Below, piece by piece: positions 1-10,082 of a stretch of 64,000 nucleotides of DNA (its first letter is position 1; each line of letters opens with the position of its first letter). The position numbers and the translations under genes are program-made. Source of the stretch: Vespertiliibacter pulmonis (lineage in GTDB: Bacteria > Pseudomonadota > Gammaproteobacteria > Enterobacterales > Pasteurellaceae); contig NZ_CP016615.1 of NCBI RefSeq assembly GCF_013377275.1, forward strand, positions 986,001 through 1,050,000, given 5' to 3'. The notes below the pieces were generated by a model. That model searched no databases. It was given only the letters and a program-made list of their open reading frames with translations, and had not been told where the DNA came from.

Positions 1-1361
1 AGCACCATTTTAATTGGTAAATTCCCTCTTTTGATTGAACCAAATTCTTGGATATTCATCATTAATGAGCCGTCTCCTGTGATCAAAATAACAGGATCTT
101 GTGGGCGAGCTTTTGCGACACCAATAGCTGCAGGTAAACCAAAGCCCATTGTGCCAAGCCCCGCAGAGGTTAAATAATTTTCTGGGGCAAAGTGTTGCAT
201 ATGTTGTGCAGACCACATTTGATGTTGCCCAACATCGGTGGTAACTACGGCATTTTGTGGTTTACGTTGTGAAAGGGTATTGAGTAATGCCCACGGATCA
301 ATCTCTTTATCCCCTTCATTATCTTGATAAGTAAAATCAAAATCAGCTTTCATCTGTTGAATATCATTACGCCAAGCATCAATAGAGAGCGGTTGGGCAA
401 GGAAATTCATTGCTTCAGTTAAATTCCCCTGTAAAGCAACATCAGCTTTTCGTAACTTATTGATTTCTGCAATATCAATATCAATATGGATTACTTTGGC
501 ACTTGGTGCGAAGGTATCTAATTTTCCTGTTACTCGGTCATCAAAGCGAGCACCAACAGCAAGAAGTAGATCGCATTCTTGAACAGCATAATTGGCGGTT
601 TTTGTGCCGTGCATTCCAAGCATTCCCATATAAAGTGGGTTATTAGGTGGGATAGTACCTAATCCTTTTAAGGTGGATACAGATGGCATTTGCGTTATTT
701 CAAGGAAAGATCGTACCGCTTGTACTGCTTTTCCCATTCCAACACCGCCTCCAACATAAAGGATAGGGCGTTTTGCTTGAGCAAGTAAGGTTTTGGCTTC
801 AGCTAAAGCGGTAGGGTTTTGGGTATTATCTGCAATTTTCTCATAGACAATTGGTTTTGATGACGTTGGAGCAAATTGTACGTCTTTAGGAATATCAATG
901 AGTACTGGGCCAGGTCGTCCGCTTTCAGCAATTTGAAAGGCTCTCGCCATAATTTCAGGTAATTCATCAATATTTTGCACGATAAAGCTGTGTTTTGTGC
1001 ACGCAAGTGATAAACCTAACACATCAATTTCTTGAAAAGCATCTGTACCGATAAATGCGCTTGCTACTTGTCCTGTGATGGCAACGATTGGGATAGAATC
1101 CAGTAACGCATCGGCGAGGCCCGTAATTAAATTAGTAGCCCCTGGCCCTGAGGTCGCAATGCAAACGCCTGTTTTTCCAGTTGAGCGAGCATAGCCAATT
1201 GCCGCAATTGCTGCACCTTGTTCATTACGACAGAGTAAATGATCTAAGCCTGAATCATAAATTGCATCATAAACCGGCATTATTGCACCACCTGGGTAGC
1301 CAAATAGTGTACGTACCCCTTGTGCTTTTAAGCATTCAATAACTAAATTTGCACCATTCAT
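1..1361 (-). CDS. ilvG: Acetolactate synthase large subunit, IlvG type (C-terminus cut by window edge)
   Basis: The enzyme condenses two pyruvates to acetolactate, or pyruvate and 2-oxobutyrate to acetohydroxybutyrate, in branched-chain amino acid synthesis; it is ThDP-dependent and cytosolic. The reading frame opens at 1361 with [16 protein letters not shown] and stays open to base 1. Visible family landmarks are [14 protein letters not shown] and the ThDP-activating glutamate in [22 protein letters not shown], and near the edge the ThDP-binding region GDGSFMMN. The N-terminus follows E. coli IlvG (AHAS II) more closely than IlvI. The last quarter of the protein lies outside the window. Transcribed divergently from fxsA across 165 bp; I saw no leader peptide or attenuator in that gap. 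Confidence 0.93.
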   Translation of the reverse strand, partial: MNGANLVIECLKAQGVRTLFGYPGGAIMPVYDAIYDSGLDHLLCRNEQGAAIAAIGYARSTGKTGVCIATSGPGATNLITGLADALLDSIPIVAITGQVASAFIGTDAFQEIDVLGLSLACTKHSFIVQNIDELPEIMARAFQIAESGRPGPVLIDIPKDVQFAPTSSKPIVYEKIADNTQNPTALAEAKTLLAQAKRPILYVGGGVGMGKAVQAVRSFLEITQMPSVSTLKGLGTIPPNNPLYMGMLGMHGTKTANYAVQECDLLLAVGARFDDRVTGKLDTFAPSAKVIHIDIDIAEINKLRKADVALQGNLTEAMNFLAQPLSIDAWRNDIQQMKADFDFTYQDNEGDKEIDPWALLNTLSQRKPQNAVVTTDVGQHQMWSAQHMQHFAPENYLTSAGLGTMGFGLPAAIGVAKARPQDPVILITGDGSLMMNIQEFGSIKRGNLPIKMV

Positions 1362-1526
1362 TGATGTTGTATCCTTTTGTTATTCTTATAGTAAAAGAAA
1401 CATATTGATAACATAGTTTATTAAGTTTTTGAACCCATTCAGTAAAATTTGCTGAAAAAAAGTTGAAAAAAGGTTAAAACAGCACAATGTAATTCACATT
1501 ATGCAATGTAATAAAAGGATATTTTT

Positions 1527-2003
1527 GTGCCACTACTTATTTTCTTACTTGGTATTTTTCTTTACATTTATATAGAAATTTCGTTGCTGATTACGGTAGG
1601 CTCAGCTATTGGTGTATTGCCTTTGATGCTATTGATGCTAGGTATTTCAATATTGGGTATTTGGTTAATTAGAATGAGTGGAATAAGGGCGATCTGGCAG
1701 CTTCGTTCTCAAATTTATGAGGGAAAGAATATAACACAAGCGGTTATTTCATCTTTATTTTTTGTTATTTCTGGTTTCTTACTTATTCTTCCTGGATTTT
1801 TGAGCGATATTTTAGCGTTCTTACTCTTATTACCTATTACTCAAAAATTTATACAGCAAATAGGATTGGCGTTTTTTCGTCGTAAGTTTAGATTTGATAT
1901 TTTTAGTTCAAATTCAGCATCTTTTAGGAGAAATACTGCAGATGAAAATACGTTTGATGCCGAATTTGAACGCCAACAAGATGAAAATAAATGGATTAAA
2001 TAG
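1527..2003 (+). CDS. fxsA: FxsA family membrane protein
   Basis: A 158-residue inner-membrane protein of the FxsA family, known in E. coli as a suppressor of F-plasmid exclusion of phage T7; its cellular role is not established. It starts at GTG 1527, behind the ribosome-binding sequence AAAAGGAT at 1513-1520. Hydrophobic stretches lie at about residues 2-24, 28-48 and 74-100, the last including the family-like LLILPGFLSDI. A polar, charged C-terminal tail of about 45 residues is probably cytosolic. Convergent with the GT8 gene downstream, with only 39 bp between stops. Confidence 0.85.
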   Translation: MPLLIFLLGIFLYIYIEISLLITVGSAIGVLPLMLLMLGISILGIWLIRMSGIRAIWQLRSQIYEGKNITQAVISSLFFVISGFLLILPGFLSDILAFLLLLPITQKFIQQIGLAFFRRKFRFDIFSSNSASFRRNTADENTFDAEFERQQDENKWIK

Positions 2004-2042
2004 TCCATATTTTATAAATGGAAAAGGAAGGTAGGCTTCTTT

Positions 2043-2873
2043 TTAGTTACCTTCTTTTTCCAAATTACGTTGAATAATATCTTGCCATTCAAGGCTAAAA
2101 TAGAACCAGTATTTATCTCTAAATAATGCGTCTGGGGAAATTAACCATGGTTTATAAGGACTAGTATAGTGAATAATGAGAGGGTCTTGATCTAGTTTCT
2201 CTGTTTCTTTCGATAATTCAAATTTTCCTTGTGGATAAAAACCAAACCTTGCACCAGCTTGAAAGTTGTATATTTTATCGGCAACAATGATGTCATTATT
2301 GAGTACTATATTGAGAATATCTTGATCTGCGTAAATCACTTTTTTTATAAATTTTTCTGAATAGGCAAGTAATGAACCTTGAATATTTTGTTTCTTCCAC
2401 TTTTTATTGTTTACTAATAGAACACCTGCATTGAAATAGGGCCTAATATTGTGGAAATGTTCTGAATTGTTTACGTACATATCAGTAACAGCAACAGCCG
2501 ATTTATCATAAAAATTTTGGTAATAGAAATCGTATAAATTACCATTGACGACAATATCGCTATCTAAATAAAGGACTCTGTCTTCCGGAATTTCTTGAAG
2601 ATAATAACGATAGTATGTTACTTCAGTGATATGTTCTGCTGTTGGGTAATTCTGTAGATGGTCATGAAGTATTGTAGCACTAATGATTTCACAATCTAAT
2701 TGATTTAGGTAATGATTCATAACATTAAACCATTCATTGGGGAAATCTTTATGTAAAAGATAAAATTTAACATTACGATGTTTATGATAACAGATGGATT
2801 TAATTAATGTGATAGCTTGCGCTGAGTACTTAATATCACAAGCTAATGCAATGATCATTGGTTCTTTTTTCAT
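2043..2873 (-). CDS. Glycosyltransferase family 8 protein, probably LPS/LOS
   Basis: A 276-residue retaining glycosyltransferase of the GT8 (LgtC/RfaJ-like) type, expected to transfer a hexose from a nucleotide sugar to lipooligosaccharide on the cytosolic face. The metal-binding DxD is in VLYLDSDIVV (DSD about residues 104-106). FNAGVLLVN (147-155), DQDILN (183-188) and IIHYTSPYKPW near the C-terminus are typical of the family. There is no signal peptide or membrane span. It follows msrA after 12 bp, so the two may be co-transcribed. Acceptor and sugar cannot be read from the sequence. I found no simple-sequence repeat that would make it phase-variable. Confidence 0.82.
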   Translation of the reverse strand: MKKEPMIIALACDIKYSAQAITLIKSICYHKHRNVKFYLLHKDFPNEWFNVMNHYLNQLDCEIISATILHDHLQNYPTAEHITEVTYYRYYLQEIPEDRVLYLDSDIVVNGNLYDFYYQNFYDKSAVAVTDMYVNNSEHFHNIRPYFNAGVLLVNNKKWKKQNIQGSLLAYSEKFIKKVIYADQDILNIVLNNDIIVADKIYNFQAGARFGFYPQGKFELSKETEKLDQDPLIIHYTSPYKPWLISPDALFRDKYWFYFSLEWQDIIQRNLEKEGN

Positions 2874-2885
2874 TAAAGGATATTC

Positions 2886-3386
2886 CTATTGCTCTTTGAG
2901 AATTTGGTTCATTAATTGACCGTCAATATGACAGTAGCCATTCGGATTTTTATCTAAATAATTTTGATGATATTCTTCTGCAGGAAAATAATGCTCAAGT
3001 GCTTCATTTTCAATAGCTAAGGGCTGGGTATATTGTCTTTGTAGTTCGTTAAGTGCTTGTTCAATGATAGGCTTATCTTGTGGATCAACATAATAAATCC
3101 CTGTGCGATACTGAATGCCTTTATCTGCACCTTGCTGGTTGATACTAATTGGATCGATAACTTTAAAATAATACTCCAGTAATTTTGTTAAACTAATTTT
3201 ATCGTTTTCATAGGTAACTTTGACGACTTCTGCGTGTCCGCTACCACTACATACTTGCTGATAACTGGGGTTTAAACAGTTACCATTAGCGTAGCCTGAT
3301 TCAGCATTGATAACGCCTTTGATGCGTTGCATAAAGGCTTCTGTTCCCCAAAAACAACCACCCGCTAAGTAAATATCTTTTTGCAT
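2886..3386 (-). CDS. msrA: Peptide methionine-S-sulfoxide reductase MsrA
   Basis: Reduces methionine-S-sulfoxide in proteins or free methionine, using thioredoxin. The catalytic motif GGCFWG lies at residues 9-14 with the nucleophile Cys11. GYANG, the SGHAEVV segment and QYRTGIYY are in the expected order. At 166 residues it is a stand-alone MsrA without an MsrB domain or export signal, so it should be cytosolic. It sits between a YczE-like gene and the GT8 gene on the same strand. Confidence 0.93.
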   Translation of the reverse strand: MQKDIYLAGGCFWGTEAFMQRIKGVINAESGYANGNCLNPSYQQVCSGSGHAEVVKVTYENDKISLTKLLEYYFKVIDPISINQQGADKGIQYRTGIYYVDPQDKPIIEQALNELQRQYTQPLAIENEALEHYFPAEEYHQNYLDKNPNGYCHIDGQLMNQILKEQ

Positions 3387-3425
3387 TTTATATTCCCTAT
3401 CATTTAAAAAACGTAAAACTTAGTG

Positions 3426-4070
3426 CTAATCTAACCGCTTGTAGTGTTGAAAAACGATTGCAGTTCCTTGAATAATCCAACCAACGCCAAGGGCAAAGGC
3501 AAGTGTACTAATACCTACTGTACCGCCAAGTAAATAGCCACATAGGCAAGCACTGACTTCAATAGTGGTACGAACAATGCCAACTCGCCAACCATATTTT
3601 TGGCAGATACCGACCATTAGCCCATCTCGTGGGCCAGCTCCAAGTTCGCAAGAAAGATAGAATGTTGTGCTTACTCCAAATAGTATTAATCCAATAATAA
3701 TAAAAGCGATACGTTCAATCAATAGCTCAGGAACGGGGAAATAATAGACGGTAAGATCGATAAATACAGCAATAATTATGACGTTTAATAGCGTACCTAA
3801 CCCAAAACGTAATTTTAATGGTAGCCAAAGTAGTAGTACTACGAGGCTGATGATGCCAATCACAATACCAATCGATAGCCCTGTTTGTAGGGAAAGCCCT
3901 TGTGCAAAAACAGTCCAAGGGCTTGAGCCAAAATTAGCAAGCACGATCATACCATCTCCGATACCCATTACAGCCATTGCAATGCAAATAACAATCAGTG
4001 GAAGGGGTTTAAACTGCCATTGATGTTGTGCTGCCCAAGGCATTTTAGGAATAGGGGATTTTCTACTCAT
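3426..4070 (-). CDS. YczE/YitT-like integral membrane protein
   Basis: A 214-residue polytopic membrane protein with about five or six hydrophobic segments. The segment around residue 38 (MGIGDGMIVLANFGSSPWT) and the segment LSCELGAGPRDGLMVGI are characteristic of the YczE/YyaS group. No transported substrate or enzymatic role is known to me. The start codon overlaps the end of lolC by 8 bp, so the two are translationally linked. An uptake signal (ACCGCTTGT, 3434-3442) lies inside its 3' end. Confidence 0.7.
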   Translation of the reverse strand: MSRKSPIPKMPWAAQHQWQFKPLPLIVICIAMAVMGIGDGMIVLANFGSSPWTVFAQGLSLQTGLSIGIVIGIISLVVLLLWLPLKLRFGLGTLLNVIIIAVFIDLTVYYFPVPELLIERIAFIIIGLILFGVSTTFYLSCELGAGPRDGLMVGICQKYGWRVGIVRTTIEVSACLCGYLLGGTVGISTLAFALGVGWIIQGTAIVFQHYKRLD

Positions 4071-5244
4071 AACGTAAGGCTTCCGCAGGTTCGATTTTTG
4101 AGGCTCGATAAGCAGGGTAAAGCGTGCAAATTAACGATAAAAAAATTGAAGAAAGTACAATAATTGCGATTTGTGAGTAAGAGATCTCGGTCGGTAGAAC
4201 AACACCCGTTGGGTTGATTACTGTAATTAAATTGCTCAAATAGGTAGTTGTTATCCAGCCGAGTATACCGCCGATAATAGCTCCGATGATTCCGACAATC
4301 GCACCTTGCATCACAAATATTTGCATAACTTGCCCCTTGGTTAGCCCCTGGGTTTGTAAAATGGCAATTTCGCCTTGTTTATCAACAACCATTAAACTTA
4401 GAGAGGTAATAATATTTGAAATAGCGACAATAATGATTAGGCTTACTAGCAAGCCCATCATATTTTTTTCCATTCTAACGGCTTGGAAAAATTCTCCTTT
4501 CTGCTCACGCCAATCTCGAATTTGCCATTTATCGTTCGAAAACGTTTGGGCAAGTTCGGTTACTTGGAAAGGATCGTTGAGAAAAAGACGTACGCCTTGA
4601 ACTTGGTTTTCTGGTAAACGGAGTAATTTTCCTACATCGGTTAAATTAGCAAATAGAGTATAACTTCCTGCTCCGTTATAGCTATGGTAGATATCGCTTA
4701 CCGTAAATAATCGCTGTACTGGCACTCGTCCAAAAGGAGTGTATTGGCTATTTTCAGTGATCATTAGCCGAATTTTATCGCCTAAGGTTAGTTTGAGCTG
4801 TGAAGCAAGTTGAGCCCCGATAATTACGTTAAATTCATTGCTAGGTAATTTTTCAGTAAGATTTGGGATCTCTGCCAATAGTGGATCATCAGTAGAATTT
4901 TCAACGCCAATTAATACGCCAGCGTTAATAGCTTTTGGGCTTTGAATAATCACATTTGTTTGGCTAATTGGGACGGCTTTAGATGCAAAATCGGGTATTA
5001 CAAGCGGTTCGTTTCTCGCCATGTTTTGCGAAAGTGGCGAGACAATAGCGTGTGGTAAAGAAGAGAGAAGGTTACGTTTTTGCATATTCTCTAAACCATT
5101 CATTACCGATAGGACGATAATCAATGCCATTACGCCTAGCACGATTCCTAGGCTAGCAAGATTAGTAACTAACCGTCCGAAACGGTCACCACTTTTAGAT
5201 CGCCAATAACGTTGAGCAATAAATAATGGAGTTGTTAAATTCAT
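4063..5244 (-). CDS. lolC: Lipoprotein-releasing ABC system permease LolC
   Basis: Inner-membrane permease of the LolCDE complex, which hands outer-membrane lipoproteins to LolA. The 393-residue protein has one N-terminal span (about 25-47), a large periplasmic domain, and three C-terminal spans. Features that favour LolC over LolE are DRFGRLVT near the N-terminus, the QKGEFFQAVRMEKNMMGLL segment and the terminal ALRYE. The ATPase gene lolD and lolE do not follow it here; instead it overlaps a YczE-like gene. A hairpin downstream of sodC lies just upstream of its start. Confidence 0.9.
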   Translation of the reverse strand: MNLTTPLFIAQRYWRSKSGDRFGRLVTNLASLGIVLGVMALIIVLSVMNGLENMQKRNLLSSLPHAIVSPLSQNMARNEPLVIPDFASKAVPISQTNVIIQSPKAINAGVLIGVENSTDDPLLAEIPNLTEKLPSNEFNVIIGAQLASQLKLTLGDKIRLMITENSQYTPFGRVPVQRLFTVSDIYHSYNGAGSYTLFANLTDVGKLLRLPENQVQGVRLFLNDPFQVTELAQTFSNDKWQIRDWREQKGEFFQAVRMEKNMMGLLVSLIIIVAISNIITSLSLMVVDKQGEIAILQTQGLTKGQVMQIFVMQGAIVGIIGAIIGGILGWITTTYLSNLITVINPTGVVLPTEISYSQIAIIVLSSIFLSLICTLYPAYRASKIEPAEALRYE

Positions 5245-5264
5245 ATAATTACAATAAAAGTAAA

Positions 5265-5293
5265 AGCCCTCTGCGAATAATTGCAGAGGGAAA
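5265..5293 (-). terminator. Hairpin downstream of sodC
   Basis: CCCTCTGC at 5267-5274 and GCAGAGGG at 5283-5290 form a perfect 8-bp stem. On the minus strand it is followed by a T-rich stretch (CTTTTACTTTT). It lies between the sodC stop and the lolC start and may attenuate read-through. A second, weaker inverted repeat (TTCCCC/GGGGAA, about 5333-5360) is closer to the sodC stop. Confidence 0.6.
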
Positions 5294-5370
5294 GTTGAAA
5301 TCGCATTAACTTAGTTTATGCCCAAGTGTATTTTCCCCTGGTAGCTAATCGTTTGGGGAAGTGAGTATTA

Positions 5371-5925
5371 TTAGTTGATAACACCACACGCCATTCTTGC
5401 ACCACCACCGCCAAGCATTGCTGGGTGATCTGAATGATTATCTCCACCTATGTGGATCATCAATGCATGTCCACGAATATCATTCAACTTTTTCAAACGT
5501 GGTGCAAGCACGGGGTTGGTTGCTGTGCCTTGATGGCTAACCGCTAGAGCAGGTAGATCCCCCAAATGTGCATTATCAGACCACGGATACCCGTGTTGTT
5601 TAGCGTTAGTTGGATCCCAATGTCCGCCTGCTCCTAATCCTGCAACCATTTTTCCGTCTTTTTCTTTAGCTTCACAGCTTGGATTTTGGTGAATATGGAA
5701 GCCGTGTAGCCCTTCGGTCAGATCCGTTAAATTAGGGGTGAAAACTAATCCATAAGGAGATTCGGTAACCGTTACGGTACCAATATCTTTATTACCATTT
5801 TGATTAAGGAGTTGTAATTTAACCTCAATTTTTTCGGCATTCTCTGATGTTTGTGCGATAGATTGGTGAGTAAAACTTACGCCAATAAGTGTTGTAATAG
5901 TTAGTACTAATGTTTTGATTTTCAT
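5371..5925 (-). CDS. sodC: Periplasmic Cu/Zn superoxide dismutase
   Basis: Dismutates superoxide in the periplasm, protecting against host oxidative burst. A signal peptide covers about residues 1-25 (hydrophobic core ending in HQSIAQ). All metal ligands can be placed: copper His77, His79 and His158; bridging His102; zinc His111, His120 and Asp123. Cys84 and Cys180 should form the conserved disulfide. The 184-residue length is normal for bacterial SodC. It starts 8 bp after the upstream dehydrogenase stop, so it is probably co-transcribed with it. Confidence 0.95.
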   Translation of the reverse strand: MKIKTLVLTITTLIGVSFTHQSIAQTSENAEKIEVKLQLLNQNGNKDIGTVTVTESPYGLVFTPNLTDLTEGLHGFHIHQNPSCEAKEKDGKMVAGLGAGGHWDPTNAKQHGYPWSDNAHLGDLPALAVSHQGTATNPVLAPRLKKLNDIRGHALMIHIGGDNHSDHPAMLGGGGARMACGVIN

Positions 5926-5933
5926 AAAAATTC

Positions 5934-6881
5934 CTATTTTCCTGTTTTAACAAATTCTTCAATATTTTGCGCCACTTTATTTACTAACGTGGTAACAGCG
6001 GAATCGCTTGCCCAAGCAATGTGAGGTGTAATCAAGAGATTCGGTAAACGTTTTGCTGCCTGCATAAGTGGATTATCTTTTTCAGGTGGCTCTTTAACTA
6101 ATACATCTAATGCGGCACCAGCAATCACTCCATTTTCTAATGCATTTAAAAGGGCATTTTCATCAACCAGTGGGCCTCGTCCTGTATTGATGAGATAAGC
6201 AGTTGGCTTCATCATTGCTAAGGTTTCAGCATTGATTAGATTATGGGTAGATTCAGTAAGTGGGCAGTGTAAGCTCACAATATCTGCTTGTTTTAACACT
6301 TCTTCAAATGGGGTATAGCCTGGGCGAATAGCTGTTGCATTGCGATGTTCTGCGTAAAGTACATTCATTCCAAGTAATTCCGCTAAACGTCCTGTTTCGC
6401 TCCCTAAACAGCCTTTACCGAAGATTCCAAGGGTTGAACCACGCACATCAGTAATTGGATAGTCGTTATAACAGAATTGTCCACAGGTTGCCCAACGGTC
6501 AGAGGTAATTTGATCACGATGGTAACCAATTAAGCTATGCTTTAGGGAAAAGATCATACCTAATACGTGTTCAGGCACGGTAACACTTGAGTAACCAGTT
6601 ACATTTTTGACAGCAATACCAAGATCTTTGGCAGCGATTAAATCAATATTATTCGTTCCTGTAGCAGTAAGGGCAATGAGTTTAAGGTTGGGTAATTTTT
6701 CTAATAATTCTCGGTTGAAGACAACTTTGCTAGTAACGATAATATTGGCATCTTTTGATCTTTCAAAGGTTTCTTCTGGGCTAGTACGATCGTATTCTAT
6801 CCAATTATGTTCAAAAGTAGGGCGGGGAATATCGTGGCTGGCAGGTACGCCTGTACGGTCTAGAAAAACGATGTTTACCAT
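5934..6881 (-). CDS. D-2-hydroxyacid dehydrogenase (glycerate dehydrogenase/hydroxypyruvate reductase-like)
   Basis: NAD(P)-dependent oxidoreductase of about 315 residues. The Rossmann glycine motif is in [13 protein letters not shown]. The catalytic arginine is in [10 protein letters not shown], the glutamate in [11 protein letters not shown] and the histidine in TPHIAWAS. Two adjacent ATG codons occur at 6884 and 6881. I chose 6881 because it lies 7 nt from the AAGGAG ribosome-binding site (6889-6894) and gives MVNIVFLD, the expected N-terminus. The substrate is not certain. Its position next to kdsA and near lolC matches the order known in H. influenzae, with sodC inserted between. Confidence 0.85.
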   Translation of the reverse strand: MVNIVFLDRTGVPASHDIPRPTFEHNWIEYDRTSPEETFERSKDANIIVTSKVVFNRELLEKLPNLKLIALTATGTNNIDLIAAKDLGIAVKNVTGYSSVTVPEHVLGMIFSLKHSLIGYHRDQITSDRWATCGQFCYNDYPITDVRGSTLGIFGKGCLGSETGRLAELLGMNVLYAEHRNATAIRPGYTPFEEVLKQADIVSLHCPLTESTHNLINAETLAMMKPTAYLINTGRGPLVDENALLNALENGVIAGAALDVLVKEPPEKDNPLMQAAKRLPNLLITPHIAWASDSAVTTLVNKVAQNIEEFVKTGK

Positions 6882-6935
6882 CATCAAACTCCTTATTTTG
6901 TTATTCTTATGTTAAATTAAGTAGAACTATATAAT

Positions 6936-6976
6936 AAGCGGTTAGATTTGCCAATTTTTTTACAAACTAACCGCTT
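6936..6976. terminator. Inverted pair of uptake signals forming a hairpin after kdsA
   Basis: AAGCGGTTAG (6936-6945) and CTAACCGCTT (6967-6976) are exact inverted repeats flanking a loop that contains a T-rich stretch. Each arm is an uptake signal or its core. The hairpin sits between the kdsA stop and the next gene, where a Rho-independent terminator is expected. Confidence 0.6.
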
Positions 6977-6979
6977 GTC

Positions 6980-7846
<867 letters not shown>

Positions 7847-7892
7847 CTAATTAGCGGTGATAACTATTAAATAAGTATAAAGATCGTGAAGA

Positions 7893-8750
7893 TCAATGAA
7901 ATAAATTGGCTTTGCTCTGTTTTTCTAGCCCTACGATTTCTAATTTTAAAATTGTAGCAGAAGGGTCATCAGGGCATTGATCGATAAAATAACTGAGATC
8001 ATCATAAGCGGCGTGGAAGCAATCCATACTGGCAAGTACCATTCCTCGATCTCGAATTTCATACGGATCATCAGGTTCAAAAATGAGACGATACTCAATC
8101 AAACGCAATGCTTCAGGGTATTTTCCTTCACGAGTCAGTGCCATTTTAAACACGGTTTCTAAGCGTTCTAATAATTCATCTTGTTCAGCGATACGCAAAA
8201 ACTCACGCCCAAGTTCCACCCCGTAACCCATTTCCCCTTCTAACCATTTTTCCATTTTTTCAAACGGAAGATAACTACCGTCCCAAGGGTTGATAAAACG
8301 TGTTTCTTGTCGTCCTTGAGCGTTGATAATATCAGCTCGGATCACAAGCTGTGTTGGAAAATTTACGGGATAAAGGGGTAAATCTAGTGTTGCTGCTAAA
8401 TAGAGTAAAATTGCTCCAAGTGAGACAGGCATTCCCCGTTTTTGGCGTAATACTTTGTGAATTAAGAGATTATCCGTATAAAAATATTCTGCGTAGTCGC
8501 AGTGAAAGCCCTGCTGTTGGTAAAAAAATTGCAGAAGCTGTTCAATACGTTCTTCACTTTTTTCACCCGTTACGACGGATTTTGCTTTTTTAGTCAGTGA
8601 TGATATTAAGCCTCGAATTTGTGATTCAGATAAATCTTCATCAACGAGCATACTGAGCCGAATAAGCTCTTTATATAAAAATCGTTGTAAATCTATACGT
8701 TGTTTTTTCATTAATGTTGTTGGAAAAATTATCTCGTCCATATTGCCCAC
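7893..8750 (-). CDS. sirB1: SirB1 family protein (transglutaminase-like plus TPR)
   Basis: A 285-residue protein like E. coli YchA/SirB1. The central part (about 95-190) has a degenerate transglutaminase-like core, with MPVSLGAILLYLA and LPLYPVNFPTQLVIR. The C-terminal third has the TPR-like FEPDDPYEIRDRGMVLASMDCFHAAYDDLSYFI. The molecular function is unknown. The start overlaps the 3' end of prmC by 22 bp, and the prmC-sirB1-kdsA order is conserved in gammaproteobacteria, which suggests one operon. Confidence 0.85.
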   Translation of the reverse strand: MGNMDEIIFPTTLMKKQRIDLQRFLYKELIRLSMLVDEDLSESQIRGLISSLTKKAKSVVTGEKSEERIEQLLQFFYQQQGFHCDYAEYFYTDNLLIHKVLRQKRGMPVSLGAILLYLAATLDLPLYPVNFPTQLVIRADIINAQGRQETRFINPWDGSYLPFEKMEKWLEGEMGYGVELGREFLRIAEQDELLERLETVFKMALTREGKYPEALRLIEYRLIFEPDDPYEIRDRGMVLASMDCFHAAYDDLSYFIDQCPDDPSATILKLEIVGLEKQSKANLFH

Positions 8751-10027
8751 GTTACTCTCTCGTTACCGCCATAATCTTGAGCGGTTTGAATATTATGCCA
8801 TTGATGTTGTTTAAAAGTGTGTTGAACCCAATGAGCCTGTTGCCAGCCGTGTTCTAAAATTAATGCGCCGTTATTTTTTAGGTAAAGCGGTGCGTTTTTG
8901 ATTATTTTTTGCAAATCTGCCGTACCTTTTTCATCTGCAATCAGGGCAGAGAGGGGTTCAAAACGTACATCACCCTTATTTAAATGGCAGTCTTGTGCAT
9001 CAATATACGGCGGATTGCTTACAATAAGGTCGAATTGCTCATTTTGCAAGGTATCAAACCAATTACCTTGTTTAAAATATACGTTATTAAGTCCTAATGC
9101 TTGCTGATTTTTTTTCGCTAACGCAACGGCTTCAGGCTGTTTATCGATCCCTAAAATTTCAGCTTTATTTCCTAGCTCGCTCGCAAGAGCTAGGGCAATA
9201 GCACCAGTACCTGTGCCAAGATCGAGAATATGTAAAAAAGATTGAGAATCCAACCGCTTGTATGCTATTTCTAGGGCAATTTCTACTAGTCGTTCTGTAT
9301 CTGGGCGAGGAATGAGGGTGACGGGCGATACCATTATGGGTAATGACCAAAATTCTTTCTCACCTAAAATATATGCCATTGGTTCACCTTTGGCTCGGCG
9401 GGCTAATTTCTGTGCAAGCTGGCGTAATTCATTTTCTGTTAAGATTGTATCATTAAAGGCAAAAATAGCAGATTTTGACCGTTTAGTAACCGCTTGTAGC
9501 AGTAAATTTGCATCGGTTTTGGGATTGAGATACGGATCTTTTTCGGCATTTTCAAGTAGTGCCTGTTGTGCAAATTCAAGCCATTGCTGATAGGTTTTTG
9601 GATAAATCTTGATAGCGTGAAAACGTTCGCAAACTACTTCAAAATCATCTGTAACCTGCTGATTTTCAATGCCAAATTGAGATTGTTCAGTCAAAGGTAA
9701 ACTTGATTGAATCTGTTGATTAAAAAATTGCTGATGAATTGCTCGCCAATATGCGAAATCACCTTCGCCTTCTGCTAGTGCAAATTCTTCGGGAACTTTG
9801 CCGAATTTTTCTACAAAAACGTCTGTTATTTGAATTTCTACAACAGGGTTACCTTGAGCGTCTAAAATAATTTCTGTTTTGCCTGTAACTGTTGGAAGTG
9901 GCTCATTTTCTAAGGTATAAAATAATTTGCCTGAACAAGTCGCTGTTTTTTCCCCTGCAACAACGAGATTAACAAGAGTATTTGGCGTCATACCAAATGC
10001 CCATTGCGATTTTTCGTATTGGTTCAT
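8729..10027 (-). CDS. prmC: ASCH domain fused to PrmC, release factor glutamine methyltransferase
   Basis: PrmC methylates the glutamine of the GGQ motif of release factors RF1 and RF2. Residues about 143-432 make up the complete enzyme: helical N-domain, LIPRPDTE (238-245), SAM motif DLGTGTGA (269-276), NPPY (338-341) and the terminal DYGGNERVTWA. The 432-residue length exceeds ordinary PrmC (about 280) because of a separate N-terminal domain. Residues about 5-137 read as a whole ASCH domain: GEKTATCS, VVEIQITDV, AEGEGDFAYWRAIHQQFF and the ending VVCERFHAIKIY. No stop or frameshift separates the two parts, and both keep their key motifs. ASCH domains are thought to bind RNA or modified nucleosides; its job here is unknown. 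Confidence 0.9.
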   Translation of the reverse strand: MNQYEKSQWAFGMTPNTLVNLVVAGEKTATCSGKLFYTLENEPLPTVTGKTEIILDAQGNPVVEIQITDVFVEKFGKVPEEFALAEGEGDFAYWRAIHQQFFNQQIQSSLPLTEQSQFGIENQQVTDDFEVVCERFHAIKIYPKTYQQWLEFAQQALLENAEKDPYLNPKTDANLLLQAVTKRSKSAIFAFNDTILTENELRQLAQKLARRAKGEPMAYILGEKEFWSLPIMVSPVTLIPRPDTERLVEIALEIAYKRLDSQSFLHILDLGTGTGAIALALASELGNKAEILGIDKQPEAVALAKKNQQALGLNNVYFKQGNWFDTLQNEQFDLIVSNPPYIDAQDCHLNKGDVRFEPLSALIADEKGTADLQKIIKNAPLYLKNNGALILEHGWQQAHWVQHTFKQHQWHNIQTAQDYGGNERVTWAIWTR

Positions 10028-10082
10028 TGCTCGGCTTCCTCATTGGGTTAAATTGCTGTTCAATAGTTCAAGTTATTTAGCC

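Noticed and set aside
1362..1526. Attenuator leader peptide for ilvG
   Set aside because: No short frame rich in Ile, Leu or Val codons and no terminator hairpin in the 165-bp gap.
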